Counted from the first letter of the stretch, positions 26,992-35,608 are shown. The stretch: DNA of 64,000 nucleotides from an uncultured Clostridia bacterium (GCA_937884995.1 CAKZZL010000022.1:1-64000), one strand, 5' to 3'. Numbers and translations: made by a program. The notes: generated from the sequence alone by a model not told the origin.

Positions 26992-27438
26992 TTACCCCAA
27001 AAGTTCAGCATCCAGCAAAGTGCAGTATGTATATTCCCCTTCCGTGTAAGTTGCTAATCTGCCTATTACGCATATTTCCTCCGCATTCAGGGGATATTTG
27101 GCATCTTTGTCTTTAAGTGTGAACTCTATACCCTGCTGACAGCATGCCGTCGCATCTTGTATTATGCAGGAATAATATGTTTTTTTCGTTTCCTCATCTG
27201 TATATTTTGAGCATACGCCCTTCATTTTAACAATCTTACCTATGTAGTCATTAGGCGTTGTTACCATGTTATATACTTCTGAATATATCATTGTTTTTGA
27301 AAGTTTTGTGAGATCGACATCGATTTGATCTGCACTTTCACTTTTTCCTTTCTGACTGGTTCCACCTTCATTTGCAGTACATGATGCAAGAGAAAAAAGC
27401 AATAATATGGATAAAATAACTGATGCTGCCTTTTTCAT
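26992..27438 (-). CDS. Lipoprotein of the zinc uptake operon (OB-like, Cys-rich)
   Basis: About 148 residues with a signal peptide and lipobox (LASC), so probably anchored outside the membrane. The mature part has an OB-fold-like pattern (DYIGKIVKMKGV, then SCIIQDATACC, then EICVIGRL) with four cysteines in the core. It vaguely recalls the zinc-linked YcgQ/TIGR03943 C-terminal domain. ATG 27438 follows AAGGAGG and overlaps the permease stop as ATGA. Position implies a role in zinc capture or handover; function is inferred. Confidence 0.75.
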   Translation of the reverse strand: MKKAASVILSILLLFSLASCTANEGGTSQKGKSESADQIDVDLTKLSKTMIYSEVYNMVTTPNDYIGKIVKMKGVCSKYTDEETKKTYYSCIIQDATACCQQGIEFTLKDKDAKYPLNAEEICVIGRLATYTEGEYTYCTLLDAELLG

Positions 27439-28277
27439 GCTTTTTGTCCTCCTTTTATATATCCTATCAGGTAGCATAAAAAGAATGCTATCACTTCCAC
27501 AGCCACTATGGTTGAGCCTACGGGTGTGCCTGCCAGAATTGAGATGATTATGCCTGAAAAAGCAGTTAAGACAGATAAAACTGCTGAGAATATTGTAACA
27601 CTCTTAAAACTGCGGAATATTCTCATGGCAGAGAGAGCCGGGAATATTAAAAGCGCAGATATGAGAAGAGAACCGACAAGATTCATCGCAAGCACAATGA
27701 TTACTGCGATTATTATTGCAATAAGAAGGTTATATGCGTTTGCATTTACACCTGTCGCCTTCGAGAAATTCTCATCAAAAGTCACGGCAAATATCTTGTT
27801 ATAGAAGAGAATAAATATGATCAGAACTGTTACGGAAAGTATAAGGCAAAGCCATACTTCGCTTATACTTAAGGTAAGTATTGATGTTGAGCCGAAGAGC
27901 GTGCTGCAGACATCTCCCGAGAGATTGGAAGATGATGAAAATATATTCATGATAAGGTAGCCGAAAGCAAGTGCGCCCACGCTTATCATTGCGACAGCCG
28001 CGTCTCCCTTTATTTTTGTATTCTGCCCTGTCCTTAAAAGAAGGATTGCACTGATTACAGTCACGGGCAATATGAGAAGCATATTGTTTGAAAGTCCTAT
28101 GACTGCAGCTACAGCCATTGCTCCGAATGCAACATGTGAAAGTCCGTCGCCTATAAAAGAAAATCGTTTTAGGACCAATGTGACTCCGAGTAAAGAAGAG
28201 CATAAAGCTATAAGTACGCCTACGATAAGAGCATATCTTACAAAGGGATATTCAAGAGATTCAATAAGGTTTGTCAT
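27435..28277 (-). CDS. znuB: Zinc ABC transporter permease (ZnuB-like)
   Basis: The 280-residue protein has about eight membrane helices and the ABC-3 permease motif FIGDGLSHVAFGAMAVAAVIG near residue 38. Family members carry Zn2+, Mn2+ or Fe2+; the operon's Fur-type regulator and binding protein favour zinc. It overlaps the ATPase gene upstream (ATGA) and the lipoprotein downstream (ATGA). Confidence 0.9.
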   Translation of the reverse strand: MTNLIESLEYPFVRYALIVGVLIALCSSLLGVTLVLKRFSFIGDGLSHVAFGAMAVAAVIGLSNNMLLILPVTVISAILLLRTGQNTKIKGDAAVAMISVGALAFGYLIMNIFSSSSNLSGDVCSTLFGSTSILTLSISEVWLCLILSVTVLIIFILFYNKIFAVTFDENFSKATGVNANAYNLLIAIIIAVIIVLAMNLVGSLLISALLIFPALSAMRIFRSFKSVTIFSAVLSVLTAFSGIIISILAGTPVGSTIVAVEVIAFFLCYLIGYIKGGQKA

Positions 28278-28990
28278 ATCTGCTCTTCACCGCCCTTCAG
28301 TTCTTTTAAGAATAGGCTGCCGAGTTCACTTTGGAGGTATTCTTCTTTTGTGCCGAAATATATTCCCCTGCTTATGTGAAGTATGTGGCTCGCATATTTT
28401 GTGGCTGCCGACAAATCATGAGAGATCATTATAATGGTAATGCCCTCTTCATTGAGATCTTCAATCAGCTTATACATCTCCGAAGTTACTTTCGGGTCAA
28501 GTCCTGCCACGGGTTCGTCAAGCAAAAGTATATCGCCTGTAGCGCAGAGTGCCCTTGCAAGAAGGACTCTTTGCTGCTGTCCTCCCGAAAGTTCCCTGTA
28601 GCATCGGTTTTTAAGTTCATATACGGACATTTTTTTCATGTTGGCTTCTGCGAGTTCCTTTTCTTCTTTGCTATAGAAAGGTCTCATCTTGCATTTGCCC
28701 TGACAGCCGGATAAAACTATTTCAGCTACGGATGCAGGAAAGTCTCTTTGCACCAGTGTCTGCTGCGGAAGATAGCCTATGGCATTCTTTTTGAGACTGC
28801 TGTCAAACTGTATTTCACCCGAGAGCGGACTTTGAAGTCCGAGCAAGGTCTTCATGAGGGTGGTTTTGCCTGATCCGTTTTCACCCACTATACACAAATA
28901 GTCACCGGAATTTACTGAAAAGTTCAGTCCTTCAACTATAGGATGAGAATCATATCCGAGTGTAAGATCCTCAACTTTTATCAAAGCCAT
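28274..28990 (-). CDS. znuC: Zinc ABC transporter ATPase (ZnuC-like)
   Basis: A 238-residue ABC ATPase with Walker A GENGSGKTT, signature LSGGQQQRVLLAR and Walker B ILLLDEPVAGLD. A Cys-rich insertion (GCQGKCKM) near residue 95 is unusual. It drives uptake of the metal delivered by the binding lipoprotein. Separated by 10 bp from the znuA-like gene. Confidence 0.92.
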   Translation of the reverse strand: MALIKVEDLTLGYDSHPIVEGLNFSVNSGDYLCIVGENGSGKTTLMKTLLGLQSPLSGEIQFDSSLKKNAIGYLPQQTLVQRDFPASVAEIVLSGCQGKCKMRPFYSKEEKELAEANMKKMSVYELKNRCYRELSGGQQQRVLLARALCATGDILLLDEPVAGLDPKVTSEMYKLIEDLNEEGITIIMISHDLSAATKYASHILHISRGIYFGTKEEYLQSELGSLFLKELKGGEEQI

Positions 28991-29000
28991 TTGTCTCCTC

Positions 29001-29960
29001 CTAGCTTAAAGCCTCTTTCAGGACATCAAGATTTTTTTCCATGATGGAAAGATAGGTCTTTCCTTCATCTATGCCCTCTCTTGTCACAGACTGCATTGAA
29101 TCCATAATAAGAGTTTTTTGATCTTTATCTTTGGTATTTTGAATAATCGTATCCGCTATTTTCGAATTGGAGCCCTCAATTGTGATCAGATAGTTCAGCG
29201 AAAGTTCATCTGTCTTCTGGGCAAGGAACTTAACGGTTTCAAAACTTGCTTCCGTCTCAGCCGAGCAACCAGGAAACGCCGCATAATATTTAAGCTTATA
29301 GTCTTCAGTCAGATATCTGAAAGGAAATCTGTCAGCAAAAAGCAATGTATCTTTATTTGCATTTTCCACTGCAGCCTCATATTCTTTGTCAAGCTGATTG
29401 ATTTTTTCAATATACGCATTTGCATTTTCTTCATATTCCGCTGCATGCTCAGGATCTGCGTTTTCTATTGCATTTGCAATCAAAGATATAGTCTTTGCTG
29501 TATTTTTTAATGAGAGCCAGACATGCTCATCATAAGTTTCATCCTCTTCATCATCTGCCTGCATTCCCTCGCTTATTTCTTCATCTTTAAGTGAGTCAGC
29601 GATAAGCTCCATAAGCGCAATCTCGTTAAGATTCTCGTTTTTTGCGGCGCTGACTGCATCTTTTACCCATTTGTCAGACTCTCCGCCTATGTAAATGAAG
29701 ATATCAGCTGATGAAATCTTCATTATATCTGTAGCAGTAGGCTGATATGAGTGCAAATCCACTCCGCTGTCAAGCAACAATGTAAGTTCTGTTTCATCTG
29801 CTCGCTCCCCGAGTATATTCATGACCCAGTCATATTCAGGGAATATGCTTGTTACTATTTTAAGTCCGCTTTTTGAACTCCTCTCATCTTTTTGGGTGCA
29901 TGATGAAAAAAGTGTAAGAAGCAGACATATTGATAAAATTAAAGCAATTATTTTTTTCAT
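29001..29960 (-). CDS. znuA: Zinc-binding lipoprotein (ZnuA/AdcA-like)
   Basis: The 319-residue solute-binding protein has a lipobox (FSSC) after the signal peptide and cluster A-I ligands: His in DLHSYQP, His in DEHVWLSL and a late acidic site. Before the second His there is an acidic loop (about residues 135-147, DDEEDETYDEH) instead of the usual His-rich loop. The third His of classic ZnuA is replaced in the FADRFPFRYL segment, a form frequent in Clostridia. It catches Zn2+ outside the cell for the ZnuBC importer. Confidence 0.9.
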   Translation of the reverse strand: MKKIIALILSICLLLTLFSSCTQKDERSSKSGLKIVTSIFPEYDWVMNILGERADETELTLLLDSGVDLHSYQPTATDIMKISSADIFIYIGGESDKWVKDAVSAAKNENLNEIALMELIADSLKDEEISEGMQADDEEDETYDEHVWLSLKNTAKTISLIANAIENADPEHAAEYEENANAYIEKINQLDKEYEAAVENANKDTLLFADRFPFRYLTEDYKLKYYAAFPGCSAETEASFETVKFLAQKTDELSLNYLITIEGSNSKIADTIIQNTKDKDQKTLIMDSMQSVTREGIDEGKTYLSIMEKNLDVLKEALS

Positions 29961-29975
29961 AAATATATCCTCAGC

Positions 29976-30389
29976 TTATCTGCAGTGTTCACATGTGCCG
30001 TAAAAGATGGTCCTGTTGGGATCAATTTGGAAATTATGGTTTATAAGCATATGCTTTTCTATTCCTTCAATTGTGCCGCAATGCATATGAAAGAGTTTTC
30101 CACACTTTTCGCATATGCAATGATAACAATTTCCTTCATGCACATGTCCGTCGCTGCCGACATATTCAAAGCAGGCAGACGTGCTATTATCAACAACATG
30201 TTTATTGAGTATTCCTTCATCCACAAGTTTTTCCAACTGGCGGTAAATTGTGGACTTACCTATTTCAGAGCCCTGCGATTTGAAGTATTCACATATTTCT
30301 CCTGCGCAGATATGCTCCTTATCTGACTTTTGGAAATATTCAATTATCATATTTCTTTGCTTTGTCTTATATATGCTTTTTGGATTCAT
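29976..30389 (-). CDS. zur: Fur-family regulator, probably Zur
   Basis: About 137 residues: a Fur winged helix (KQRNMIIEYF... then KSTIYRQLEKL) and a metal/dimer domain with HxCxxCxK-type cysteines (CYHCICEKC, HMHCG and a final CEHC). It is the first gene of the zinc import operon and has Fur-type palindromes in its own promoter, indicating autoregulated, zinc-dependent repression. ATG 30389 follows AGGAG; an earlier GTG at 30410 is less likely. Confidence 0.88.
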   Translation of the reverse strand: MNPKSIYKTKQRNMIIEYFQKSDKEHICAGEICEYFKSQGSEIGKSTIYRQLEKLVDEGILNKHVVDNSTSACFEYVGSDGHVHEGNCYHCICEKCGKLFHMHCGTIEGIEKHMLINHNFQIDPNRTIFYGTCEHCR

Positions 30390-30440
30390 ATTATCACTCC
30401 TAAGCTTCACTTTCCCGCGTTAAGACAAAAATATACATGC

Positions 30441-30465
30441 CAATATGGGAACCGTTCCCATATTG
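30441..30465. promoter_or_regulatory. Zur box 1
   Basis: A perfect 25-bp palindrome, CAATATGGGAAC-c-GTTCCCATATTG in two 12-bp arms, overlapping the -10 box and start of the zur operon promoter. Confidence 0.85.
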
Positions 30466-30490
30466 TAGCATTTCTTCATCAGCTTGTCAA
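30462..30490 (-). promoter_or_regulatory. Promoter of the zur-znuACB operon
   Basis: TTGACA (30490-30485) and TACAAT (30467-30462) with a 17-bp spacer. Confidence 0.88.
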
Positions 30491-30491
30491 T

Positions 30492-30515
30492 AAAATGGGA
30501 ATGATTCTCAATTTT
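30492..30515. promoter_or_regulatory. Zur box 2
   Basis: An imperfect palindrome around GGGAATGATTCTC, with AAAAT/ATTTT ends, just upstream of the -35 box. It shares the GGGAA core with box 1. Confidence 0.65.
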
Positions 30516-30587
30516 AAATATTTGCTTAAAAAGATTGCAGTATATCGTATCTTTTGATATATTAAATTGTAAAAAGGAATCGGAGAT

Positions 30588-30823
30588 ATGATTATGGGAC
30601 AACAAACAATATCGATAATGTTACTATTGTGCCTTTCCTCTTCGGTGATGTAAATTATGACTGCGATGTAAACTCAAATGACTATGCTATGCTCCGCAGT
30701 TATGTTTATTGCCAGCTGGAAATGCCCGAGAATGCAAATGAATGCTTTGATTATTGCGCAGATGGAGCTGTTGATGGTTTTGATGCACTTTTCCTGGATT
30801 TATATATATCAACGGTGCTATAG
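30588..30823 (+). pseudogene. Dockerin-domain remnant, frameshifted
   Basis: A ribosome site and ATG (30588) open a frame that soon stops at about 30653. The neighbouring plus frame (30602 to 30823) encodes two type I dockerin-like repeats, GDVNYDCDVNSNDYAML and DYCADGAVDGFDALFLDLYI. Both have the calcium-loop Asp/Asn pattern, led in by VTIVPFLFGDVN, a common junction before dockerins. One frame shift separates start and dockerin. What remains is the tail of a larger secreted or cellulosome-type protein. Confidence 0.6.
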
Positions 30824-30863
30824 ACCAAGAAGGCAGTCCAGTGTAAAGTTAAGATAAAAATTT

Positions 30864-30902
30864 ATGCGGGATTAGGTTTAATCTAATTCCGCATATTTTT
30901 AT
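30864..30902 (+). terminator. Intrinsic terminator after the dockerin remnant
   Basis: ATGCGGGATTAG pairs with CTAATTCCGCAT, followed by ATTTTTATC. Confidence 0.8.
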
Positions 30903-30980
30903 CTGCATTAAATTTCTTATTGAAACGCCTTTTCTTTTGCGTTAATAACAACGTATCTGGACTTTTTTTGAGGTAATGTT

Positions 30981-31241
30981 ATGACTGTTGAATCTTATTT
31001 AAAACTCATAGATAAAGTGATTGAAAAAGGAAAATATAAAGATAACTGGGAGTCGCTTTCCAATCATAAAACTCCTGATTGGTATTACAAAGAGGATGTT
31101 CATGATCTCGTTATAGAAGATGTTGAAATGCTCGGTGGCTTAAAGATAGATTGGGCCCGTGACAATGAGGTACTGAATATCAAAGTTAAAGATAATATTT
31201 CCGGTGATTATCCCCAGTGTTTCAAAATCAAACTGGGCTGA
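30981..31241 (+). CDS. Internally deleted alpha-L-fucosidase (GH29) remnant
   Basis: An 86-residue open frame with a good ribosome site (GAGG). Residues 1-36 resemble the start of clostridial GH29 fucosidases (YLKLIDKVIEKGKYKDNWESL, HKTPDWY). The remainder resembles the C-terminal beta-domain end (VEMLGG, IDWARDNEVLNIKV, FKIKLG). The catalytic barrel in between is missing, as if by one in-frame deletion. Enzyme activity is impossible. It may be a relic that is still translated. The match is from memory of family sequences, not from a search. Confidence 0.5.
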   Translation: MTVESYLKLIDKVIEKGKYKDNWESLSNHKTPDWYYKEDVHDLVIEDVEMLGGLKIDWARDNEVLNIKVKDNISGDYPQCFKIKLG

Positions 31242-31245
31242 ACCA

Positions 31246-31284
31246 AAAAAATACGGCAGGCCACCTTTTTGTGCCTGCCATATT
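31246..31284. terminator. Bidirectional terminator
   Basis: GGCAGG (31255-31260) pairs with CCTGCC (31274-31279). On the minus strand a seven-T run follows, serving the small membrane protein genes; the plus side has only ATATTTC. Confidence 0.75.
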
Positions 31285-31289
31285 TCATG

Positions 31290-31598
31290 TCATTTTTTTA
31301 ACTTTTTTCTAATTACACCTTTCGGGTCCTTGATTAACAAAATAACAAGCCAGGCGAAAATGCCGATTGAGACAACCGAAAAGCCCAAAAGTGTATCATT
31401 TAATATTTCATGGAAACTTTGATTGAAATATTCTGCTTTAAGTTCTGCATATTCAAAGATAAAATCTGCAGTCCACATAAGAGAACTGCCCCAGAAAATA
31501 AGGGAAAGCATACCGAGCTTTAGCTTATCTCTGCTTTCAGATATATACCATGCTGTTGTAGCTGTGAGTGCTGCAAAAAAAGATATAAGTAATGTCAT
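31290..31598 (-). CDS. Small membrane protein of unknown function
   Basis: The 102-residue protein has three hydrophobic segments (N-terminal, about residues 28-45 and 70-90) and a basic C-terminus (RKKLKK). I do not recognise a family. It starts with ATG behind GAGG and lies 3 bp after the next small membrane protein gene, so the two form one operon. Confidence 0.7.
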   Translation of the reverse strand: MTLLISFFAALTATTAWYISESRDKLKLGMLSLIFWGSSLMWTADFIFEYAELKAEYFNQSFHEILNDTLLGFSVVSIGIFAWLVILLIKDPKGVIRKKLKK

Positions 31599-31601
31599 AG
31601 T

Positions 31602-32018
31602 TTAGTCCTCATTCTTTGCTGTTAGCTGCTTTTTAATACTATTGACTTTCATCTGAACAGCAGCGCAAACAATGCCCCATGCAGCTGTAACGAAAACAGC
31701 CATTAAAACGCCTACAGTTGACATCTCATGCAGCATCTCCGCAGTATCCTCCGGAGACGACATTGCCGCTAAGAACGGTGGGAATGGAACTATCTCTCCA
31801 TGCCAGAAATGTTCAAAAGCAAGAAGTAAAACTCCGCCCCAAAGCATAGCTAAAAGCCAACTGAGTCTCTTTGACCATGTGATTTTGTTTTCGTTATTAT
31901 CAAAATCATGGCCGGTGCTGAGTTTAACTGCCTCTACCTTTTTTTCTCTTTTCTTTACTGCAATATATGAAGCAGTAACAACAGCAGCTTCAACTGCAGG
32001 AACTATAAAACATGCCAT
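31602..32018 (-). CDS. Small membrane protein of unknown function, operon leader gene
   Basis: The 138-residue protein has an N-terminal helix, a Lys/Glu-rich loop, a second helix around LLAMLWGGVLLLAFEHFWHG and a third at VLMAVFVTAAWGIVCA. The loop has EHFWHGE and a HE pair that could bind metal. The family is not recognised. AGGAGG precedes the ATG. Upstream is a CsoR-like GC-rich palindrome, suggesting control by copper, another metal or a sulfur species. Confidence 0.7.
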   Translation of the reverse strand: MACFIVPAVEAAVVTASYIAVKKREKKVEAVKLSTGHDFDNNENKITWSKRLSWLLAMLWGGVLLLAFEHFWHGEIVPFPPFLAAMSSPEDTAEMLHEMSTVGVLMAVFVTAAWGIVCAAVQMKVNSIKKQLTAKNED

Positions 32019-32049
32019 AATAACTTCCTCCTATTTTTTATGTACTTTA

Positions 32050-32078
32050 ATTATACCTATTCCCCCCACTTGTCACAA
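32050..32078 (-). promoter_or_regulatory. Promoter of the two-gene small membrane protein operon
   Basis: TTGTGA (32078-32073) and TATAAT (32055-32050) with a 17-bp spacer that contains six G residues. Confidence 0.7.
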
Positions 32079-32094
32079 GCCCCTTGGGGGGTTA
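32062..32094. promoter_or_regulatory. GC-rich palindromes, possible CsoR-family operator
   Basis: AACCCCCCAAGGGGCTT (minus strand, 32093-32077) followed by ACAAGTGGGGGG makes nested inverted repeats over the -35 box. C-tract/G-tract palindromes of this kind are typical of CsoR/CstR/RcnR repressors. No such regulator gene is in the window. Confidence 0.45.
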
Positions 32095-32138
32095 GAAATA
32101 TATACACTTGGAGGATATATTTTCACACTTCTGTCTGC

Positions 32139-33866
32139 TTACTCTATTGCTGCCTTCTGACTATTGATTTTTCTTATTTTCTCATATATATCATCTGAGA
32201 ATTTCTTTTTTCTCTCATAAGTATATAAGCCGTTTTGCTCCTGTTCTACATCATAAAGCTGGGTATAGCAAAATCCCATCATTTTGTAATTTTGAAGCAA
32301 TGCATTTGTCAGGCCTTCATATCTGTCTGCAAACTCATCTTCTGTTTTTACATCTTCTCCGTATCCCCAGGATTCAATAGATTTGTCCGATACCCATCTT
32401 ATTCCGCCGTACTCACTGACAAATACCGGTCCACCCGTATATTTTTGCCGGCCCGGATGATCAATTAAGACATGCTCATAAAGTTCATTATCTGTCATAA
32501 AACGATCAAAGTTTTTCTTAAAAAAGTCCACATCCCCGTTATAGTCATGAATATCATAGATATCTGTCTTGACATGAAAATTCCCGCTTGTATCTATACA
32601 AGGTCTCGTAGAATCGACTTTCTTTGTATACTCATATAGAGCCAATACAATTCTGTCGGACTCATATTCCCATGTCTCATTAAAAGGACACCAGCCAATG
32701 ATACTTGGATGGTTAAAATCGCGTTTGATGGCTTCTCCCCATTGCTCAAGATAAATATCCACTGCGCTCTCGTTTGAATAATCAAGACCCCAGTTTGCGT
32801 ATTCTCCCCAGACCATATATCCCATCTTATCGCAATAATAAAGGAAAAGAGGTTCAAAGACTTTTTGATGCAGCCTGGCTCCGTTAAAGCCCAAAGCTAT
32901 AGATATCTCTATGTCATTAATCATATCATCTGTACTTTCGGAAGTATATATTCCTTTCGGATAAAAACCCTGGTCAAGGACAAGTCTCTGAAATACGCTT
33001 TTGCCGTTTAATAGGAATTTATATCCGTCAAGTGCAATATCGCGAAGGCCGAAATACGTTCTGACAGTGTCTTCCCCGAATCTCATAACGACATCATAAA
33101 GTCTTCCATTGCCTGGTTGCCAAAGATGTTTTTCAGTTAATGATATATTAAAATCAGTTTCCCCGGATAAGTCAGCTTTGCTGAACTTCCCGACTTTATG
33201 ATTTTCATAATATATTTCACATTCAAAGTCCGAATTGCCTACCAGAGCTGCTGAAATTTTGATTGAAGATGACTTTGCATCAGGATAAAAGTAAAAAGTT
33301 TCAATATGTGTTTTGGGGACATACTCAAGATAAACCGTTTGCCATATACCTGTTGTCCTTGTGTATTCGCAGGCATGGCTTTTAGGCTCCATAGACTGTT
33401 TTCCGCTTGGCACAAGGAGATCTTTTTCATTATCTTCGCAGAGAATGAATATTTCATTGTCACCATCGATAATATACTCTGATATTTCAAACTCAAATGA
33501 ACTATATCCGCCTTTATGACGCCCTGCAGGTTTTCCATTAACAAGAATGGTAGTAAGATAATCAGCCGCGCCTATATGCAGATATATAAGGCTGTCAGTC
33601 TTTTGCAAGTTTACGATTTTACGATAATATGCAAGATTAATAAAATCGGTATCGGCTATACCGGAGAGTTCACTTTGAGGACAAAAAGGGACATTGATTT
33701 TATCCGTATATATGCCCTGTCGGAATATACTCAAAGCCTTGCTCTCGTCTTTTGAGAATTCAAAATCTCCGTCAGCTTTTCTGTATCCGAAATCCCATTG
33801 TCCGTTTAAGTTCAGCCAGTTTTCTCTGACAAACTGAGGGTTTGGATATTCATCTCTGATTTTCAC
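32139..33866 (-). CDS. Glycoside hydrolase family 2 protein
   Basis: The 575-residue protein has a jelly-roll sugar-binding domain (LNGQWDF... YYRKIV), an Ig-like domain and a C-terminal TIM barrel. The acid/base Glu lies in FNETW (about residue 392) and the nucleophile Glu in VSEYGG (about residue 484). Family members include beta-galactosidases, beta-glucuronidases and beta-mannosidases; the specificity is open. There is no signal peptide, so it acts inside the cell. It starts with GTG at 33866 (GGAG 5 bp upstream) just after the ABC exporter gene. Confidence 0.9.
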   Translation of the reverse strand: MKIRDEYPNPQFVRENWLNLNGQWDFGYRKADGDFEFSKDESKALSIFRQGIYTDKINVPFCPQSELSGIADTDFINLAYYRKIVNLQKTDSLIYLHIGAADYLTTILVNGKPAGRHKGGYSSFEFEISEYIIDGDNEIFILCEDNEKDLLVPSGKQSMEPKSHACEYTRTTGIWQTVYLEYVPKTHIETFYFYPDAKSSSIKISAALVGNSDFECEIYYENHKVGKFSKADLSGETDFNISLTEKHLWQPGNGRLYDVVMRFGEDTVRTYFGLRDIALDGYKFLLNGKSVFQRLVLDQGFYPKGIYTSESTDDMINDIEISIALGFNGARLHQKVFEPLFLYYCDKMGYMVWGEYANWGLDYSNESAVDIYLEQWGEAIKRDFNHPSIIGWCPFNETWEYESDRIVLALYEYTKKVDSTRPCIDTSGNFHVKTDIYDIHDYNGDVDFFKKNFDRFMTDNELYEHVLIDHPGRQKYTGGPVFVSEYGGIRWVSDKSIESWGYGEDVKTEDEFADRYEGLTNALLQNYKMMGFCYTQLYDVEQEQNGLYTYERKKKFSDDIYEKIRKINSQKAAIE

Positions 33867-33877
33867 ATTGTCTCCTT

Positions 33878-35608
33878 TTACACATTTGCCCTGAATTGCA
33901 AATCATATAAATCTTTATATATTCCGTTTTTGGCAATGAGTTCATCATGAGTACCCATTTCCGAAACTTCACCTTCGGTTATAACTGCTATGCGGTCTGC
34001 ATTTCGTATGGTTGAAAGTCTGTGAGCAACAACCAAAGTAGTTCTACCTTTGCAAAGTTCATCAAGTGCTTCCTGTATCATAAGCTCAGTTGTATTATCA
34101 AGCGCACTTGTTGCCTCATCAAGTATCAAAATAGCAGGATTCTTAAGGAAAACTCTTGCAATTGATATTCTCTGTTTTTGACCGCCTGACAGTTTTATAC
34201 CTCTCTCGCCAATCTCCGTATCATAGCCATTTGGAAGAGTCATTACAAAGTCATGCATATTTGCATTTTTTGATGCCTTTATAACATCCTCATCGCTTGC
34301 ATCAAGGCATCCGTATTTTATATTATCCTTTATACTGCCTGAGAAAAGAAAAACATCCTGCTGTACTATGCCTATGTTTCTTCTCACCGAATCCATTGTA
34401 AGTGTACGTATATCTTTCCCGTCAATCAATACACTCCCGTCCTTTTCTGAGAGTTTATAGAAATTGGGGATAAGATGACAAATGGTTGTTTTTCCTCCTC
34501 CTGATGGGCCTACCAAAGCAAGCTTACTTCCCTTTTCAATTCTTAGGAAAACATGGTTTAATACACCATGCTTTTCATCTTCGGTATATGAAAAGCAAAT
34601 ATCTTTAAGCTCAATATCTCCCTGCACATTCTTAAGTTCTGTGGCATCAGGCGCATCCTTTTCTTCTTCAATGTCCATTATTTCAACAAATCTTTTAAAG
34701 CCTGTTGCGCCGTTTTGCCATTGTTCGGTAAAGTTAACAAGGGTCTGAATAGGAGAAATGAAGAGATTAACCGACACAATAAAGGTGGAGTACTCGCCGA
34801 AATTAATTTTGTTGTTATATAGGAAGATACCTCCTGCTATCAGGATGATAACGTTGAAAACATCGGTGATAAAGTTCGTGGATGAAAAGAACTTTCCCAT
34901 CGCGTTATATGAATGGGCAGAAGCCTCTTTGAACATCTCATTGCCCAGTTCAAATTTTTCAAGTTCCTTGTCTGCATTGGTGAATGCCTTTGTGACTCTT
35001 ACTCCCGTGATGGAACTCTCAATCGATGCATTTATGATTGCATTACTCTGACGTCTTTCGGTAAAGGCAGCCCTCATTCTTTTTCTGTAGTATGCAGTAG
35101 TTATTACCAAGAAAGGAACGCATGCGAATATAATCAAGGTTAAATAAAGATTGATGGTACACAGATATAAGAAACTGAGTATTATCATGATAGTGCTTGT
35201 CAAAATGTTTTCAGGTCCGTGATGAGCAAGTTCGCTGACCTCAAAAAGATCGTTTGTCATTCTGCTCATGATAGCTCCGGTTTCATGATTATCAAAAAAT
35301 GAAAAAGGTAACTTTTCAAGATGCTTAAAAAGTTCTGTTCTCATTTGTGCCTGCATCCTGACTCCCACCATATGCCCTTTATATTGAACAAAATATCTCA
35401 GCAGCATACGTACTATGTATAAAGCCAGCACAATAAGACCCGATATGATAATCGATTGATATCGCTTGTCAGGTATGTATTCATTGAGCATTTTGTTTGT
35501 CATAACCGGATAAATCATACCGAGTAAAGATATGAGGACAGAAGCCATCATATCTGCAGCAAACAAAAGTCTATGCGGTTTGTAGTAAGATATAAAACGC
35601 TTAACCAT
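33878..35608 (-). CDS. ABC exporter, fused membrane and ATPase domains
   Basis: About 576 residues: six membrane helices (1-310), then an ABC domain with Walker A GPSGGGKTT, signature LSGGQKQRISIAR, Walker B ILILDEATSALD and H-loop VAHRLST. It resembles MsbA/LmrA-type half transporters, which work as homodimers. Start ATG 35608 fits family N-termini (VKRFISYYKPHR), though its ribosome site is weak. It heads a transcript with the GH2 gene; the substrate is unknown. Confidence 0.9.
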   Translation of the reverse strand: MVKRFISYYKPHRLLFAADMMASVLISLLGMIYPVMTNKMLNEYIPDKRYQSIIISGLIVLALYIVRMLLRYFVQYKGHMVGVRMQAQMRTELFKHLEKLPFSFFDNHETGAIMSRMTNDLFEVSELAHHGPENILTSTIMIILSFLYLCTINLYLTLIIFACVPFLVITTAYYRKRMRAAFTERRQSNAIINASIESSITGVRVTKAFTNADKELEKFELGNEMFKEASAHSYNAMGKFFSSTNFITDVFNVIILIAGGIFLYNNKINFGEYSTFIVSVNLFISPIQTLVNFTEQWQNGATGFKRFVEIMDIEEEKDAPDATELKNVQGDIELKDICFSYTEDEKHGVLNHVFLRIEKGSKLALVGPSGGGKTTICHLIPNFYKLSEKDGSVLIDGKDIRTLTMDSVRRNIGIVQQDVFLFSGSIKDNIKYGCLDASDEDVIKASKNANMHDFVMTLPNGYDTEIGERGIKLSGGQKQRISIARVFLKNPAILILDEATSALDNTTELMIQEALDELCKGRTTLVVAHRLSTIRNADRIAVITEGEVSEMGTHDELIAKNGIYKDLYDLQFRANV

